Source: Clostridia bacterium (GTDB taxonomy: Bacteria; Bacillota; Clostridia; TANB77; CAG-465). From it: a stretch of 64,000 nucleotides of DNA. The notes beneath the pieces are model-generated. The model was not told the DNA's origin. It saw only the letters and a program-made list of their open reading frames with translations, and made no database searches. Location: positions 1-64,000 of the forward strand of contig JAFWCU010000029.1 of NCBI GenBank assembly GCA_017534305.1, in the 5' to 3' direction. Positions 33,061 through 41,325 of this stretch are shown here, in pieces. Each line of letters begins with the position of its first letter. Position 1 is the first letter of the stretch. The position numbers and the translations under genes are program-made.

Positions 33061-33705
33061 ATCATCATAATCTATATCTATAACTTCTATATTCTCTACA
33101 TTGTTATTATCATCTAAAGTCAGTTTAAATACTTCAGGTGCATTAATTTTTCTATCATATACAACTTTTCCTTTATACTCAAAAGTTAATTTTTGTTCTG
33201 AATCTACATTAAGTAGTTTATACCATTGCATAAGATAAAAAGTAATAGCATATCCATGAGAAAAAACAGCTATTCTTTTTCCTGCATTTTCTTTTAATAT
33301 TTCATCCAAAGCTCCATTCATTCTTTGTCTAACATCCTTTTGAGACTCTCCACCTACTGTTTTAAAATTTTCATCTAGATATTGACGCTCAAACCAGTCT
33401 GGATAAATATCATTATTAGGTTCACCAAAACGTCTTTCATCTAGCCTTTCATCTAATGTAACAGGTAAATTTTGTGCTTTAAGCAAATACTTAGCAGTTT
33501 GAAGTGTACGTACACAATTACTTGCATATACAACATCTATATTTTGAAGTTCTTCAACACTAGCAAGAACTTCTGCACGCTTCTCACCTTCAACACTTAA
33601 AACACTTTTCTCACTTTGAATAAGTGGAGGTTGAGTTGTCTTAAATTCTAAAATATCTGAATTTGAAAAACGAATTGAATGTCTAATTAAATATAATGTT
33701 GTCAT
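33058..33705 (-). CDS. Histidine phosphatase superfamily protein
   Basis: A 215-residue phosphoglycerate-mutase-like phosphatase. The phosphoacceptor is in L-I-R-H-S (RHS instead of RHG, His near residue 8). E-R-R-F-G supplies the acid/base, and V-F-S-H-G-Y the second His. The substrate is unknown. Its ATG overlaps the TAA stop of the upstream ABC-F gene by one base (TAATG), and AAAGGAT lies in that gene's end. The two are translationally coupled. Its stop codon lies inside terminator module 8. Confidence 0.85.
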   Translation of the reverse strand: MTTLYLIRHSIRFSNSDILEFKTTQPPLIQSEKSVLSVEGEKRAEVLASVEELQNIDVVYASNCVRTLQTAKYLLKAQNLPVTLDERLDERRFGEPNNDIYPDWFERQYLDENFKTVGGESQKDVRQRMNGALDEILKENAGKRIAVFSHGYAITFYLMQWYKLLNVDSEQKLTFEYKGKVVYDRKINAPEVFKLTLDDNNNVENIEVIDIDYDD

Positions 33706-35204
33706 TATTTTTCATCCTTTCTAATCACTTCTACTTTTTTGGTAGCAATTTTTTTTACAAAAGTATCATCATGTTCAACAAATACAAGTGTAGGCATATA
33801 TTTTAATATTGCTTCTTCTATTTGTTCACGTGTAATAATGTCTATATAATTTAAAGGTTCGTCCCACAAGTATACGTCTGCAGATTCACTAATACTTTTT
33901 GCAAGCAAAACCTTTTTCTTTTGGCCCTCACTCATATCTTCTATGTTTTTGTTTAAATCTACAATATCAAACCCCATTTTTGCAAGCATAGCTTTAAAAA
34001 TTGATTCATCTATATTTTCTTCTTTGGCATAATTTTTGAGTGTTCCTTTAAGAAAATCCGTATTTTGAGATACATATGATATTTTTAATTGCTCTGGTTT
34101 TCTTATATTTCCATTGTAATCCATCTTTTCGTCATTTAGGATTAATTTTACTATACTAGACTTACCAGCACCATTTTTGCCAATTAAAGCAATCCTATCA
34201 TTATTCCTAATTTCAAAAGAGACAGGTTCAAATACTTGCTTTTTGTTATATATAACACTAACATTATCTAGTATTATAATTGGATTTCTTTTATTTACTA
34301 AAGGTTTCATAGTCAAAGAATCTTGTCTATCAACATTTTTTAACAATGATTTCTTTTCATCTATTTCTTTTTCAATTCTTGACTCAATAACCTTAGAACG
34401 TTTCATCATTTTAGCTGCTTGATGACCTATATATCCAGTATCTGGTCTAAGCCCAGCAATACGTACTCCAACTTTTGTCTTTTCCACAGCATCTGACCAG
34501 TTTGCTGTATTTTTTTGTGCGACCTCAAGTCTTGTTATATCTTTGGTTATTTTTTCATTTTGTACTCTTTCGTATGAATTTTGTCTATCCATATTTTCTT
34601 TCCAAGATGAATAATTTCCCTTTTGAATATCTATATTGGAATTGTTTATGCTAATTATATGATCACAAACTTTATCTAAAAAAGATCTTTCATGAGATAC
34701 AACTATAAATCCTTTTTTATTTTTCATATAATTAACAATTGATTCTCTTGCTTGAATATCTAAATGATTAGTAGGTTCATCTATAAGAAGAAAATTATTT
34801 TTCTTTAAAAATAATGTTGCAAGTTCTATTTTAACTTGCTCTCCGCCACTTAATGAACTAAATGGTCTATACAATATATCTGCTGTCGTATTTAAAAGAT
34901 TTAGCTCTTTAATTATTTCCCATTCTTCTACATCTGGAACAATAGATAATACAATATCTAATGTCATTTCTTGTTTTTGTTTTATCTCAAAAGGAAAATA
35001 ATCTATATCTACATTTTTAGTAATTGTACCTTCATACTCATATTCTCCTTTAAGAAGTTTTAAAAAAGTTGTTTTTCCTTTTCCGTTTCTCCCAATAAGT
35101 CCAAGTTTCCAATCTGTATCCAATACAAAAGAAACATTTTCAAACACATTTTTTAGACTTCCTTCATATCCAAATGATAAGTTTTGTACACTAATTTGAG
35201 ACAT
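33705..35204 (-). CDS. Lsa-type ABC-F ribosomal protection-like protein
   Basis: A 499-residue cytoplasmic protein with two ABC ATPase domains and no membrane segment. Walker A motifs are G-R-N-G-K-G-K-T-T and G-K-N-G-A-G-K-S-S; signatures are L-S-G-G-E-Q and M-S-E-G-Q-K-K-K. The interdomain linker, with D-T-G-Y-I-G-H-Q-A-A-K-M-M-K-R-S-K, is characteristic of the Lsa/Vga branch. Members act on ribosomes and can protect against lincosamides, streptogramin A and pleuromutilins. AAAGGAGG precedes the ATG. The 76-bp leader shows no attenuator I could identify. Confidence 0.85.
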   Translation of the reverse strand: MSQISVQNLSFGYEGSLKNVFENVSFVLDTDWKLGLIGRNGKGKTTFLKLLKGEYEYEGTITKNVDIDYFPFEIKQKQEMTLDIVLSIVPDVEEWEIIKELNLLNTTADILYRPFSSLSGGEQVKIELATLFLKKNNFLLIDEPTNHLDIQARESIVNYMKNKKGFIVVSHERSFLDKVCDHIISINNSNIDIQKGNYSSWKENMDRQNSYERVQNEKITKDITRLEVAQKNTANWSDAVEKTKVGVRIAGLRPDTGYIGHQAAKMMKRSKVIESRIEKEIDEKKSLLKNVDRQDSLTMKPLVNKRNPIIILDNVSVIYNKKQVFEPVSFEIRNNDRIALIGKNGAGKSSIVKLILNDEKMDYNGNIRKPEQLKISYVSQNTDFLKGTLKNYAKEENIDESIFKAMLAKMGFDIVDLNKNIEDMSEGQKKKVLLAKSISESADVYLWDEPLNYIDIITREQIEEAILKYMPTLVFVEHDDTFVKKIATKKVEVIRKDEK

Positions 35205-35280
35205 ATATTATCCTCCTTTCTGTTTGTTGTTTAGAATTATTTTTATCTTTATTTTATTCTTTCTCTTTTATTTTCTAATA

Positions 35281-35955
35281 TTATACTACATATAGCAATA
35301 TACATAGAAATTGAAGAAGACTTCCTATGCATATAAATATATGAAATACTGAATGCATATATTTAATTTTTGTACCAAGACCGTAAAGTATTGCACCAAG
35401 AGTATATGCTACTCCACCTGAAGCAAGTAATACAATACCAGGAATTGTTAATAACTGTGGTAAAAGATGAATTTTAAAAACAATACACCATCCCATAATT
35501 AAGTAACAAAGCATAGAAAATACTCTATATTTTTTTATATCTATTGAATTTAATAGTATTCCAAGTGCAGCAACAAACCATAGTATTCCAAACATCCACC
35601 ATCCCAAAGCTTTACTATAGTTTAAAAAAGTAACCAAACAAAATGGTGTATATGTTCCTGCAATTAGTACAAATATTGAGCAATGGTCAAAAATTTGAAA
35701 TACTTTTTTTGCAGTAAGTTTAGGACTAAGTCCATGATAAATACTACTCATAGTATAAAGCAATATCATTGATACACCATATATTACAGAACTAACTATT
35801 GCATATGGGTTTCCATGTATACTTGCAAACACAACACATAGAACAAGTGCAACCACTCCAAGTGCTCCACCTACAATATGTGTAGTCATATTAAATATTT
35901 CTTCTCCTTTTGTGTATTTTGGTAATATTCTATCTTTTAATTTTGTTCTTGTCAT
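35281..35955 (-). CDS. trhA: Hemolysin III / PAQR-family membrane protein
   Basis: About 224 residues with seven membrane helices. The PAQR metal-site residues are visible as S-S-I-Y-H-G (helix 2), F-D-H-C-S-I-F (after helix 2) and H-S-V-F-H-I-F (last helix). Bacterial members (YqfA/TrhA) influence membrane energetics and lipid homeostasis; a hydrolase activity is inferred from the adiponectin-receptor relatives. The start is MTRTKLKD, where GAGGAGG is well placed. A promoter is at 35983-36011. Confidence 0.88.
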   Translation of the reverse strand: MTRTKLKDRILPKYTKGEEIFNMTTHIVGGALGVVALVLCVVFASIHGNPYAIVSSVIYGVSMILLYTMSSIYHGLSPKLTAKKVFQIFDHCSIFVLIAGTYTPFCLVTFLNYSKALGWWMFGILWFVAALGILLNSIDIKKYRVFSMLCYLIMGWCIVFKIHLLPQLLTIPGIVLLASGGVAYTLGAILYGLGTKIKYMHSVFHIFICIGSLLQFLCILLYVV

Positions 35956-35982
35956 TTCAGCCTCCTCATTAATATATATAAA

Positions 35983-36011
35983 ATAATACCACAAATATAG
36001 CTCCTACACAA
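35983..36011 (-). promoter_or_regulatory. Promoter of the hemolysin III gene
   Basis: TTGTGT (36006-36011), 17 bp, TGG-TATTAT (hexamer 35983-35988), 27 bp before the start codon. Confidence 0.5.
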
Positions 36012-36033
36012 TTAGAACAAGTGGTCAGTTAAT

Positions 36034-36070
36034 AAAAAAATAGCAAAAAAGAGAAAATCTTCTTTGCTAT
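36034..36070 (-). terminator. Intrinsic terminator after the cyclophilin-like gene
   Basis: ATAGCAAAGA and TTTTTGCTAT arms followed by seven T residues on the minus strand. Confidence 0.75.
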
Positions 36071-36077
36071 CTAATTT

Positions 36078-36596
36078 TTATTTTGTAATAGAAACCTCGA
36101 CATTTGAGCTTCCTATATCTCCTAAATTATCTATATGACCTATTTTTGTATATCTAAATTCTGTTTCAAATGAATCGTAGAAAATAACTAAACAATCACT
36201 TTCAAAAAGCATAACATCTCCTTTTTGAACTTGACCTACTGCTTCACTATTTGCATTTTTCATAGTTGAGTTTAAATAGTAATATTTTTCATTACCATTT
36301 AGCTCATTCATAGTAAAAGTTTCTGGAAGTGCATTATATATTTCTTCCATTAACGCTTCGTTTTCAACATTAATAACATATTTTTCGCTATTTATATTAA
36401 TTTTCATAACATTTTCCTCTTCTTTAGTATTAGTATTAGCATTAGTATTAGTAATAGTAGGAATTTTTGAAGGATCTCCCCCACCTACTGAAACTGGATC
36501 ATATGCTCTAGGATGCATTAATTTTATAATGAAAGCCATAACAATTATTTCAGCAATAACTAGAACAATTGCAACTATTAATCTTTTCTTATTCAT
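36078..36596 (-). CDS. Membrane-anchored cyclophilin-like fold protein
   Basis: A 172-residue protein with one N-terminal membrane helix (about 5-26), an Asn/Thr-rich linker (about 48-60) and an exported domain of about 110 residues. The pattern L-P-E-T-F-T-M, then the K-G-D-V-M-L-F and L-V-I-F-Y-D strands, and the I-G-x-I-D-N-L-G-D-I turn match the cyclophilin-like fold (Cyclophil_like) rather than true prolyl isomerases. No isomerase active-site residues are seen. Cotranscribed with the Nudix-GNAT gene 22 bp upstream. Confidence 0.75.
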   Translation of the reverse strand: MNKKRLIVAIVLVIAEIIVMAFIIKLMHPRAYDPVSVGGGDPSKIPTITNTNANTNTKEEENVMKININSEKYVINVENEALMEEIYNALPETFTMNELNGNEKYYYLNSTMKNANSEAVGQVQKGDVMLFESDCLVIFYDSFETEFRYTKIGHIDNLGDIGSSNVEVSITK

Positions 36597-36618
36597 ATTT
36601 CCACCTACATATTTCTTA

Positions 36619-37572
36619 TTATTTTAACTTTTTAGAATAGTAATACATATCTATACATTGTAATTTGCCATCCCATATTTCTTCTTTATAATTATCTATA
36701 AAAAAGTTTTTTATTGTTTTTTCAAAATTATCAAAACCTAGTTTAACATAGAATGGAATATTATTTTCTGTTGTTCCAACTATCATTTTTTTATAATTAA
36801 CTTTATATTTGTATGCCAAATAGTTAATCATTCTCTTTCCAAAGCCTTTTCCTCTATATTCTTCTTTAGTCGCTATGTTTTTCAATTCAACAATTTCATC
36901 ATCTATTCTTACAACTACAGCTACACACGCAACATCATCATTGTAATTTAATACAAATAATTCACCTAAATTTAGATATTGATTAATTAATTCTTTGCTT
37001 GGATCTGCTTCAAGTAATAATTCCATATACTTTTCTTTATTACTATTTTCTTGTTTTATTGATATACCATTTTCTCTATCTTCTAACCAATCTATCAATG
37101 TCTCAAATTCTTCAAAATGATTCATAAAGAATGTACCATTTTTCTTAGCTTCAATTATTTCATCTTTTGTCATCCAACAAACAGATTCAACTTCCTCTTC
37201 TTGAAGTTTTAAATTAGATATATCATCTATATCTAATTTAATGTAGTAATCATCAAAAAAGACTCTTTCTTCATCTTGTCTACCACTAAAATATAATTCT
37301 ATTTTATCTTCTGGCAAATCTAACCCTATTTCTTCTTTAACTTCTGTTTGTATTGCTTGAATACTAGTTTCACCAGATTTAGCATGTCCACCAGTAGCAG
37401 CAAGAAGGCCATTTTTTTGCTTACTTCTTTTTTGTATTAAAAACTTTCCTTCACTATTTTGTATAAATATTAGCATTACTATAATATATCTATTTTCAGG
37501 AATTTGTTCTCCTTTCAAAATAGTTTCTCCTGTTAAGTTTCTATCTTTATCATAAAGGTCTCTAATTTCCAT
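36619..37572 (-). CDS. Nudix-GNAT fusion protein
   Basis: A 317-residue two-domain enzyme. Residues 1-165 are a Nudix domain close to isopentenyl-diphosphate-isomerase-like hydrolases. Its box at 61-84 begins G-G-H-A-K-S-G-E-T and ends E-E-I-G-L, with one variant position (E-V-K-E-E). Residues 175-317 are a GNAT domain with the acetyl-CoA loop E-E-Y-R-G-K-G-F-G-K (237-246) and a following G-F. The frame is continuous through a linker near 165-180. The combination suggests a linked hydrolysis/acetylation of a nucleoside-diphosphate derivative; substrates are unknown. It lies directly downstream of GtrA. Confidence 0.85.
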   Translation of the reverse strand: MEIRDLYDKDRNLTGETILKGEQIPENRYIIVMLIFIQNSEGKFLIQKRSKQKNGLLAATGGHAKSGETSIQAIQTEVKEEIGLDLPEDKIELYFSGRQDEERVFFDDYYIKLDIDDISNLKLQEEEVESVCWMTKDEIIEAKKNGTFFMNHFEEFETLIDWLEDRENGISIKQENSNKEKYMELLLEADPSKELINQYLNLGELFVLNYNDDVACVAVVVRIDDEIVELKNIATKEEYRGKGFGKRMINYLAYKYKVNYKKMIVGTTENNIPFYVKLGFDNFEKTIKNFFIDNYKEEIWDGKLQCIDMYYYSKKLK

Positions 37573-37580
37573 TTTTACTC

Positions 37581-38006
37581 CTATTCTTTTACTTCTTTTC
37601 TCTTTGTCTCTTTTGTATCAATACTTCCTCTAAAGACAACAAACGTATCCCATAAATATTCTAATATAAAGTTTGCAATCATATTAAGCGCAGTAACTAT
37701 AAATTCATTCCATAATAATTTTTCTGCTAGATAGTTTCCAAGTATAGTTGATGCTGGTGTAAACATTGCATAAAATATTGCAACTTTAAACATAGCTACG
37801 GGAACATTATTTGTGGCTTTAAAAGTAAACTCTCTATTTAATGTAAAATTCCACACAACTGAAGCAACAAGCGCAATCAGATATTTTGGCCAATAGCTCC
37901 AATTTGGAATAAAGTTTAAAAGTGTAAATACGCCAATTTCTACTAGTCCTGCACTAATTGAAAATAATGTAAATTTTATTGTTCTAAAAATTTCTTTTTT
38001 ATTCAT
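37581..38006 (-). CDS. GtrA-family membrane protein
   Basis: A 141-residue protein with four membrane helices. The helix-2 pattern V-W-N-F-T-L-N-R-E-F-T-F is diagnostic of GtrA proteins, which are thought to move polyprenyl-linked sugars across the membrane. The adjacent glycosyltransferase (10 bp upstream) fits a role in glycolipid or wall-polymer decoration. The upstream gene's stop is near this gene's weak Shine-Dalgarno (AGGG). Confidence 0.88.
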   Translation of the reverse strand: MNKKEIFRTIKFTLFSISAGLVEIGVFTLLNFIPNWSYWPKYLIALVASVVWNFTLNREFTFKATNNVPVAMFKVAIFYAMFTPASTILGNYLAEKLLWNEFIVTALNMIANFILEYLWDTFVVFRGSIDTKETKRKEVKE

Positions 38007-38015
38007 AACAACCCT

Positions 38016-39248
38016 CTATTTTTCTAATTGTTTTCTTCTTAGTTTTTTCTCTTCTTTTTCTCTGTTTTCTCTTTGTTTTTTCTCGTAAAGATATTCATAC
38101 CTTTCATATACTTCTTTTACAGTATCGTCCCAATTTTTATATAAATCTCTAAATGCATTCTCACAAAGTTCATTATATGCTTTTTCATCTTTAAAGATAT
38201 TTACAATATCTCTAGCATATATTTCTGGATCATTTTCAGATAAATATCCATTAACTCTATCTGTAACAGTTGAAGCAGTAGCTGCACCTCTTAAAAACAT
38301 AGTTGGAGTTTTTTGGCTAGCAGCCTCAATTTGTACAATTGAAGATGCATCGTATAAAGATGGGAATAAGAATAGATTTGCACGCTTGTAATATGATGCT
38401 AAGAGTTCTCTATCTGTTACTCTTCCTACCATTATAACTTTATCTTCCATATGATTTTTGTGTATCATTTCTTTTAATTCTTCTTCATCTTGTCCAGAGC
38501 CAACAAATAGCATTTTATATTTAAAATCTGGGTATTTTTCATTTATAACTTTTAAGCTATCAATGATAAAGAAAATATTTTTTAGTTTATTAATTCTACC
38601 AACAAACAATAATACTTTCTCATCTTCTGCTATTCCATGTAATTTGTTTATTCTTTCATCTGCTGCTTTTGGATCTGGAAGTGGAAGCATTTCTGTTGAA
38701 TTATTCATTACTCTTGGCATAGTTTTGCAATGATAATCTTCATAGAAAATACGAGCAACTTCTTTATTTACAGCCCAGCATTCATCACATTTGTTAAATT
38801 CATGAATTGGCACTTTATTTAGTCCACTTGCTAAATGATCAGATTTAACAGCACGTTTAAAATCTTGCTTAAATTGGCTATGCATTGTTCCCACAACAGG
38901 AATATTGTGCTTTTGAGCATATTTAATACCAAGTCTTCCCATTACAAATGGTGAATGAATATGTACAATATCTAGTTTATATTGTTCAATTTCTTTCATA
39001 AACTCTCTATCTATATGTGGTAAAGGAAAAGAATAATCTAATATTGGCATTTTCACACATTTACATCTTACAACTTTGTACCCAAGTTTTGAATCATCAA
39101 AAGTTCCTTTAGATATGTCCGGTACAAACACTATAACATCACCATATTTTCCAAGGCGTTTTGCATAATTGTCCATTACCATAGTAACGCCATCAATCAT
39201 TGGAAAATACGAATCCATAAATAATCCTACTGTTAATCTTTTCTTCAT
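38016..39248 (-). CDS. GT4 glycosyltransferase (diacylglycerol glucosyltransferase-like)
   Basis: A 410-residue GT-B enzyme. It opens with V-G-L-F-M-D-S-Y-F-P-M-I-D-G-V, the acceptor-site signature of diacylglycerol and similar GT4 transferases. H-I-H-S-P-F is in the N-terminal domain. The donor-binding domain has L-F-V-G-R-I and a degenerate EX7E, I-V-Q-I-E-A-A. A charged coiled tail (about 390-410, K-K-Q-R-E-N-R-E-K-E-E-K-K) may bind membrane. Likely product is a glycolipid, by family. Module 9 is its promoter and lies 27 bp upstream. Confidence 0.88.
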   Translation of the reverse strand: MKKRLTVGLFMDSYFPMIDGVTMVMDNYAKRLGKYGDVIVFVPDISKGTFDDSKLGYKVVRCKCVKMPILDYSFPLPHIDREFMKEIEQYKLDIVHIHSPFVMGRLGIKYAQKHNIPVVGTMHSQFKQDFKRAVKSDHLASGLNKVPIHEFNKCDECWAVNKEVARIFYEDYHCKTMPRVMNNSTEMLPLPDPKAADERINKLHGIAEDEKVLLFVGRINKLKNIFFIIDSLKVINEKYPDFKYKMLFVGSGQDEEELKEMIHKNHMEDKVIMVGRVTDRELLASYYKRANLFLFPSLYDASSIVQIEAASQKTPTMFLRGAATASTVTDRVNGYLSENDPEIYARDIVNIFKDEKAYNELCENAFRDLYKNWDDTVKEVYERYEYLYEKKQRENREKEEKKLRRKQLEK

Positions 39249-39275
39249 AATAATCCCTCTTTTTCGTACAGCTAA

Positions 39276-39315
39276 ATAATATCATAAAAGCAAGTAATAT
39301 ACAATATTACTTGCT
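39276..39315 (-). terminator. Composite terminator-promoter hairpin (module 9)
   Basis: Arms AGCAAGTAATAT/ATATTACTTGCT, the longest perfect stem of the family. TTGTAT (39299-39304), 17 bp, TGA-TATTAT (hexamer 39276-39281). The glycosyltransferase start codon is 27 bp on. Confidence 0.75.
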
Positions 39316-39325
39316 CTTAAAAATT

Positions 39326-39967
39326 CTAATGTAATTCATCAAATCTATATCCTGTACCAAATTCATCATAAACGTAGTACATTGAATATCCATCTTTACC
39401 CGTATCTTTACTTGTAGAAGGTACAGAATAATCTTTTGGAAGATATTCTTCAGCAATATCTGTATCCTTCCAATCAAATAATTGATTTAATACATATGCA
39501 ATTGTAGTATTTTCTTCATCTACAAGTGCATACTCATAAGTTCCATTTCCATCCCAAATTGTGATATATGCTGGATATTTAAAACCAGTTTTTGCAAAGA
39601 ATATGTTCTTTACAATATCTCTAAATGGTTGATTAACACTTTTAATTCTTTCAACTTCTGCATTAAATTCGTCTTTATCATAATCTACAACTAAATAATA
39701 TAAGTAAGAACCAACAAACAAATCATCTTCAGAATAGTATTTAAATTCCTTAACCTTATCTTTGTTGACTTCAGTTGGAAATATTTTTAGTCCACTTCTA
39801 ACATCTTGACTTTCAATTAACTTTGTTAAATTTGAACTATATTCTTCTATATTAGTATGGTCTTCCTTCTTAAAGTTTAAAACCATAAAACTTGCTACAA
39901 CAAAAACAACACCTAAGACTAAACATGCTGCAATTACTATTATATTTTTTACCCTCGAGCCTTCCAT
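39326..39967 (-). CDS. Membrane-anchored protein of unknown function (paralogue of the gene at 14850)
   Basis: 213 residues with an N-terminal membrane helix (about 8-28) and an exported domain. It shares with the product of 14850-15431 the succession K-I-F-P, Y-Y-S/N-x-(E/W)-D, Y-L-x-Y-L-V-V-x-Y-D, A-E-V-x-R-x-K-S, A-L-x-D and a late Y-L-P stretch. GAGGAGAGGT precedes the ATG, and a TATAAT box lies around 39995-40000. No known domain was recognised; both copies are beside glycosyl/acetyl-transferase genes, which may be coincidence. Confidence 0.7.
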   Translation of the reverse strand: MEGSRVKNIIVIAACLVLGVVFVVASFMVLNFKKEDHTNIEEYSSNLTKLIESQDVRSGLKIFPTEVNKDKVKEFKYYSEDDLFVGSYLYYLVVDYDKDEFNAEVERIKSVNQPFRDIVKNIFFAKTGFKYPAYITIWDGNGTYEYALVDEENTTIAYVLNQLFDWKDTDIAEEYLPKDYSVPSTSKDTGKDGYSMYYVYDEFGTGYRFDELH

Positions 39968-40032
39968 AAAAACCTCTCCTCTTTTGTATAACTATATTAT
40001 ACTTCATCTTTTAAACATTTACTACTACTTTT

Positions 40033-40977
40033 TTATTTTTGCATATTTTTATTTATTAATTTATTAAAACTATGACACATATTATCTATATAATCATATT
40101 TCAGTAAACTTTCTCTCCAAATTGGATTAATTTTTTCAAGCATATAACAGATACCTGCAAGAGCACCTGTACATGCTCCTATTGTATCTGTATCCCCACC
40201 AAGATTAACTGCTCCAATTACTGCTTGATTATATGACTCAGTATTGAACAATAACCACAAAGTTGCTTCTAGTGTATCTACAACATATCCTGTAGATTTA
40301 ATATCATCTAAAGACATTGTACGAATATCTTTAACTAAAATTCTATCAAATTTAGATAAAGCTTCTTCACTAAATTTAGAATAATTTAATGTTCTTATTC
40401 TCTGATAAGCAGAATAAAAATCTCTTTGTTCTAATAGTTCAATTCCAAACATTACGTAGATAAAACATGCAAGTATGCTTATCTCATTTGCATGAGTTAT
40501 ACTTGATACTTTAGTTACTATATCCAATGTTTTTTTACTATTTAATCCTTTTGAATAACAATAATATATAATTGGACACATACGCATAAGTGAACCATTT
40601 CCATTGTTGCTGAAATCTTTTAGGCCACATTTTTCTGGCTTTAGACCATCTTTTATATTATCTATTGCCAGACTAGTAGTTCCTCCAATGCCAAATGCTG
40701 CACCAGTTGGAGTATACGCACCTTTATCTAACCATTTTACAAAGTTATTTGCTATTTCTTTTGTATCTATTTTTCCTTTTTGTATAATTGCATCCATAGT
40801 TGCAAGAGTTAGTGAAGTGTCATCTGAAAATGATCCTTTTGGCATATTATTTGCTAAATTGCCCATCATTTCTACTACTGGTTGATTTAATAATATATCT
40901 CTTGTCATTCCTTCAAGTGGTACTCCCATAGCATCTGCGATTGCAAGGCCAATTATACCATCTCTTGTATCTATCAT
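40033..40977 (-). CDS. ADP-ribosylglycohydrolase family protein (DraG-like)
   Basis: A 314-residue di-magnesium hydrolase that removes ADP-ribose from proteins or small molecules. The metal-binding blocks are S-D-D-T-S-L (51-56), G-N-G-S-L-M-R, and G-G-D-T-D-T-I-G-A near the C-terminus. Together with I-G-L-A-I-A-D-A-M-G at the start they mark the family clearly. I choose the second ATG (MIDTRDG), because GAAGGA lies seven bases before it; the upstream ATG at 40992 lacks a Shine-Dalgarno. Target unknown. Confidence 0.9.
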   Translation of the reverse strand: MIDTRDGIIGLAIADAMGVPLEGMTRDILLNQPVVEMMGNLANNMPKGSFSDDTSLTLATMDAIIQKGKIDTKEIANNFVKWLDKGAYTPTGAAFGIGGTTSLAIDNIKDGLKPEKCGLKDFSNNGNGSLMRMCPIIYYCYSKGLNSKKTLDIVTKVSSITHANEISILACFIYVMFGIELLEQRDFYSAYQRIRTLNYSKFSEEALSKFDRILVKDIRTMSLDDIKSTGYVVDTLEATLWLLFNTESYNQAVIGAVNLGGDTDTIGACTGALAGICYMLEKINPIWRESLLKYDYIDNMCHSFNKLINKNMQK

Positions 40978-40993
40978 TTTAAATTCCTTCATT

Positions 40994-41317
40994 TTATTCT
41001 ATCATTCCTTCTACATCCATTATTACATATTCATCGCAATCTACTTTATCTTTTAAAAACTGTTTTAAATCTTGAGTAAGGATCAACTCTTCCTTATCTT
41101 TTTTATCCAGTTGCTTTATTTGATATTCAAGTCTTGTTGCAAGACCTCTATCCTCGCATTCCCATACGCATTCAAGTTTTAAAGCTTCATGATTTTTAGT
41201 ATATTTTGCACTCTTTACACCTTGAGAAAAATGCTCTTTCATTCTTCTTTTAACATCTGTAGTAATTCCTGTATAAATAGACTTATCTGTACATCTTAAC
41301 ATATATGTATAATACAT
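40994..41317 (-). CDS. GIY-YIG nuclease-family protein (UPF0213/YhbQ-like)
   Basis: A 107-residue single-domain GIY-YIG protein. The motif appears as Y-T-Y-M-L...I-Y-T-G-I-T (GIY-YIG strand pair), followed by D-V-K-R-R-M-K-E-H with the catalytic Arg, and a late R-L-E-Y-Q-I-K-Q-L with the metal-binding Glu. Such small stand-alone members are of unclear biological role. AGGG is six bases before the chosen ATG (MYYTYML). It follows copA by 8 bp and so is probably in the copper operon transcript by read-through. Confidence 0.88.
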   Translation of the reverse strand: MYYTYMLRCTDKSIYTGITTDVKRRMKEHFSQGVKSAKYTKNHEALKLECVWECEDRGLATRLEYQIKQLDKKDKEELILTQDLKQFLKDKVDCDEYVIMDVEGMIE

Positions 41318-41325
41318 ACTCATCC

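Noticed and set aside
12216..39315. The recurring AGCAAGT hairpins as CRISPR, IS ends or REP-type mobile repeats
   Set aside because: They are single copies, always just after a minus-strand stop codon and in the same orientation, with compensatory changes in the arms and no spacers, target duplications or transposase. Terminator/promoter function fits better.
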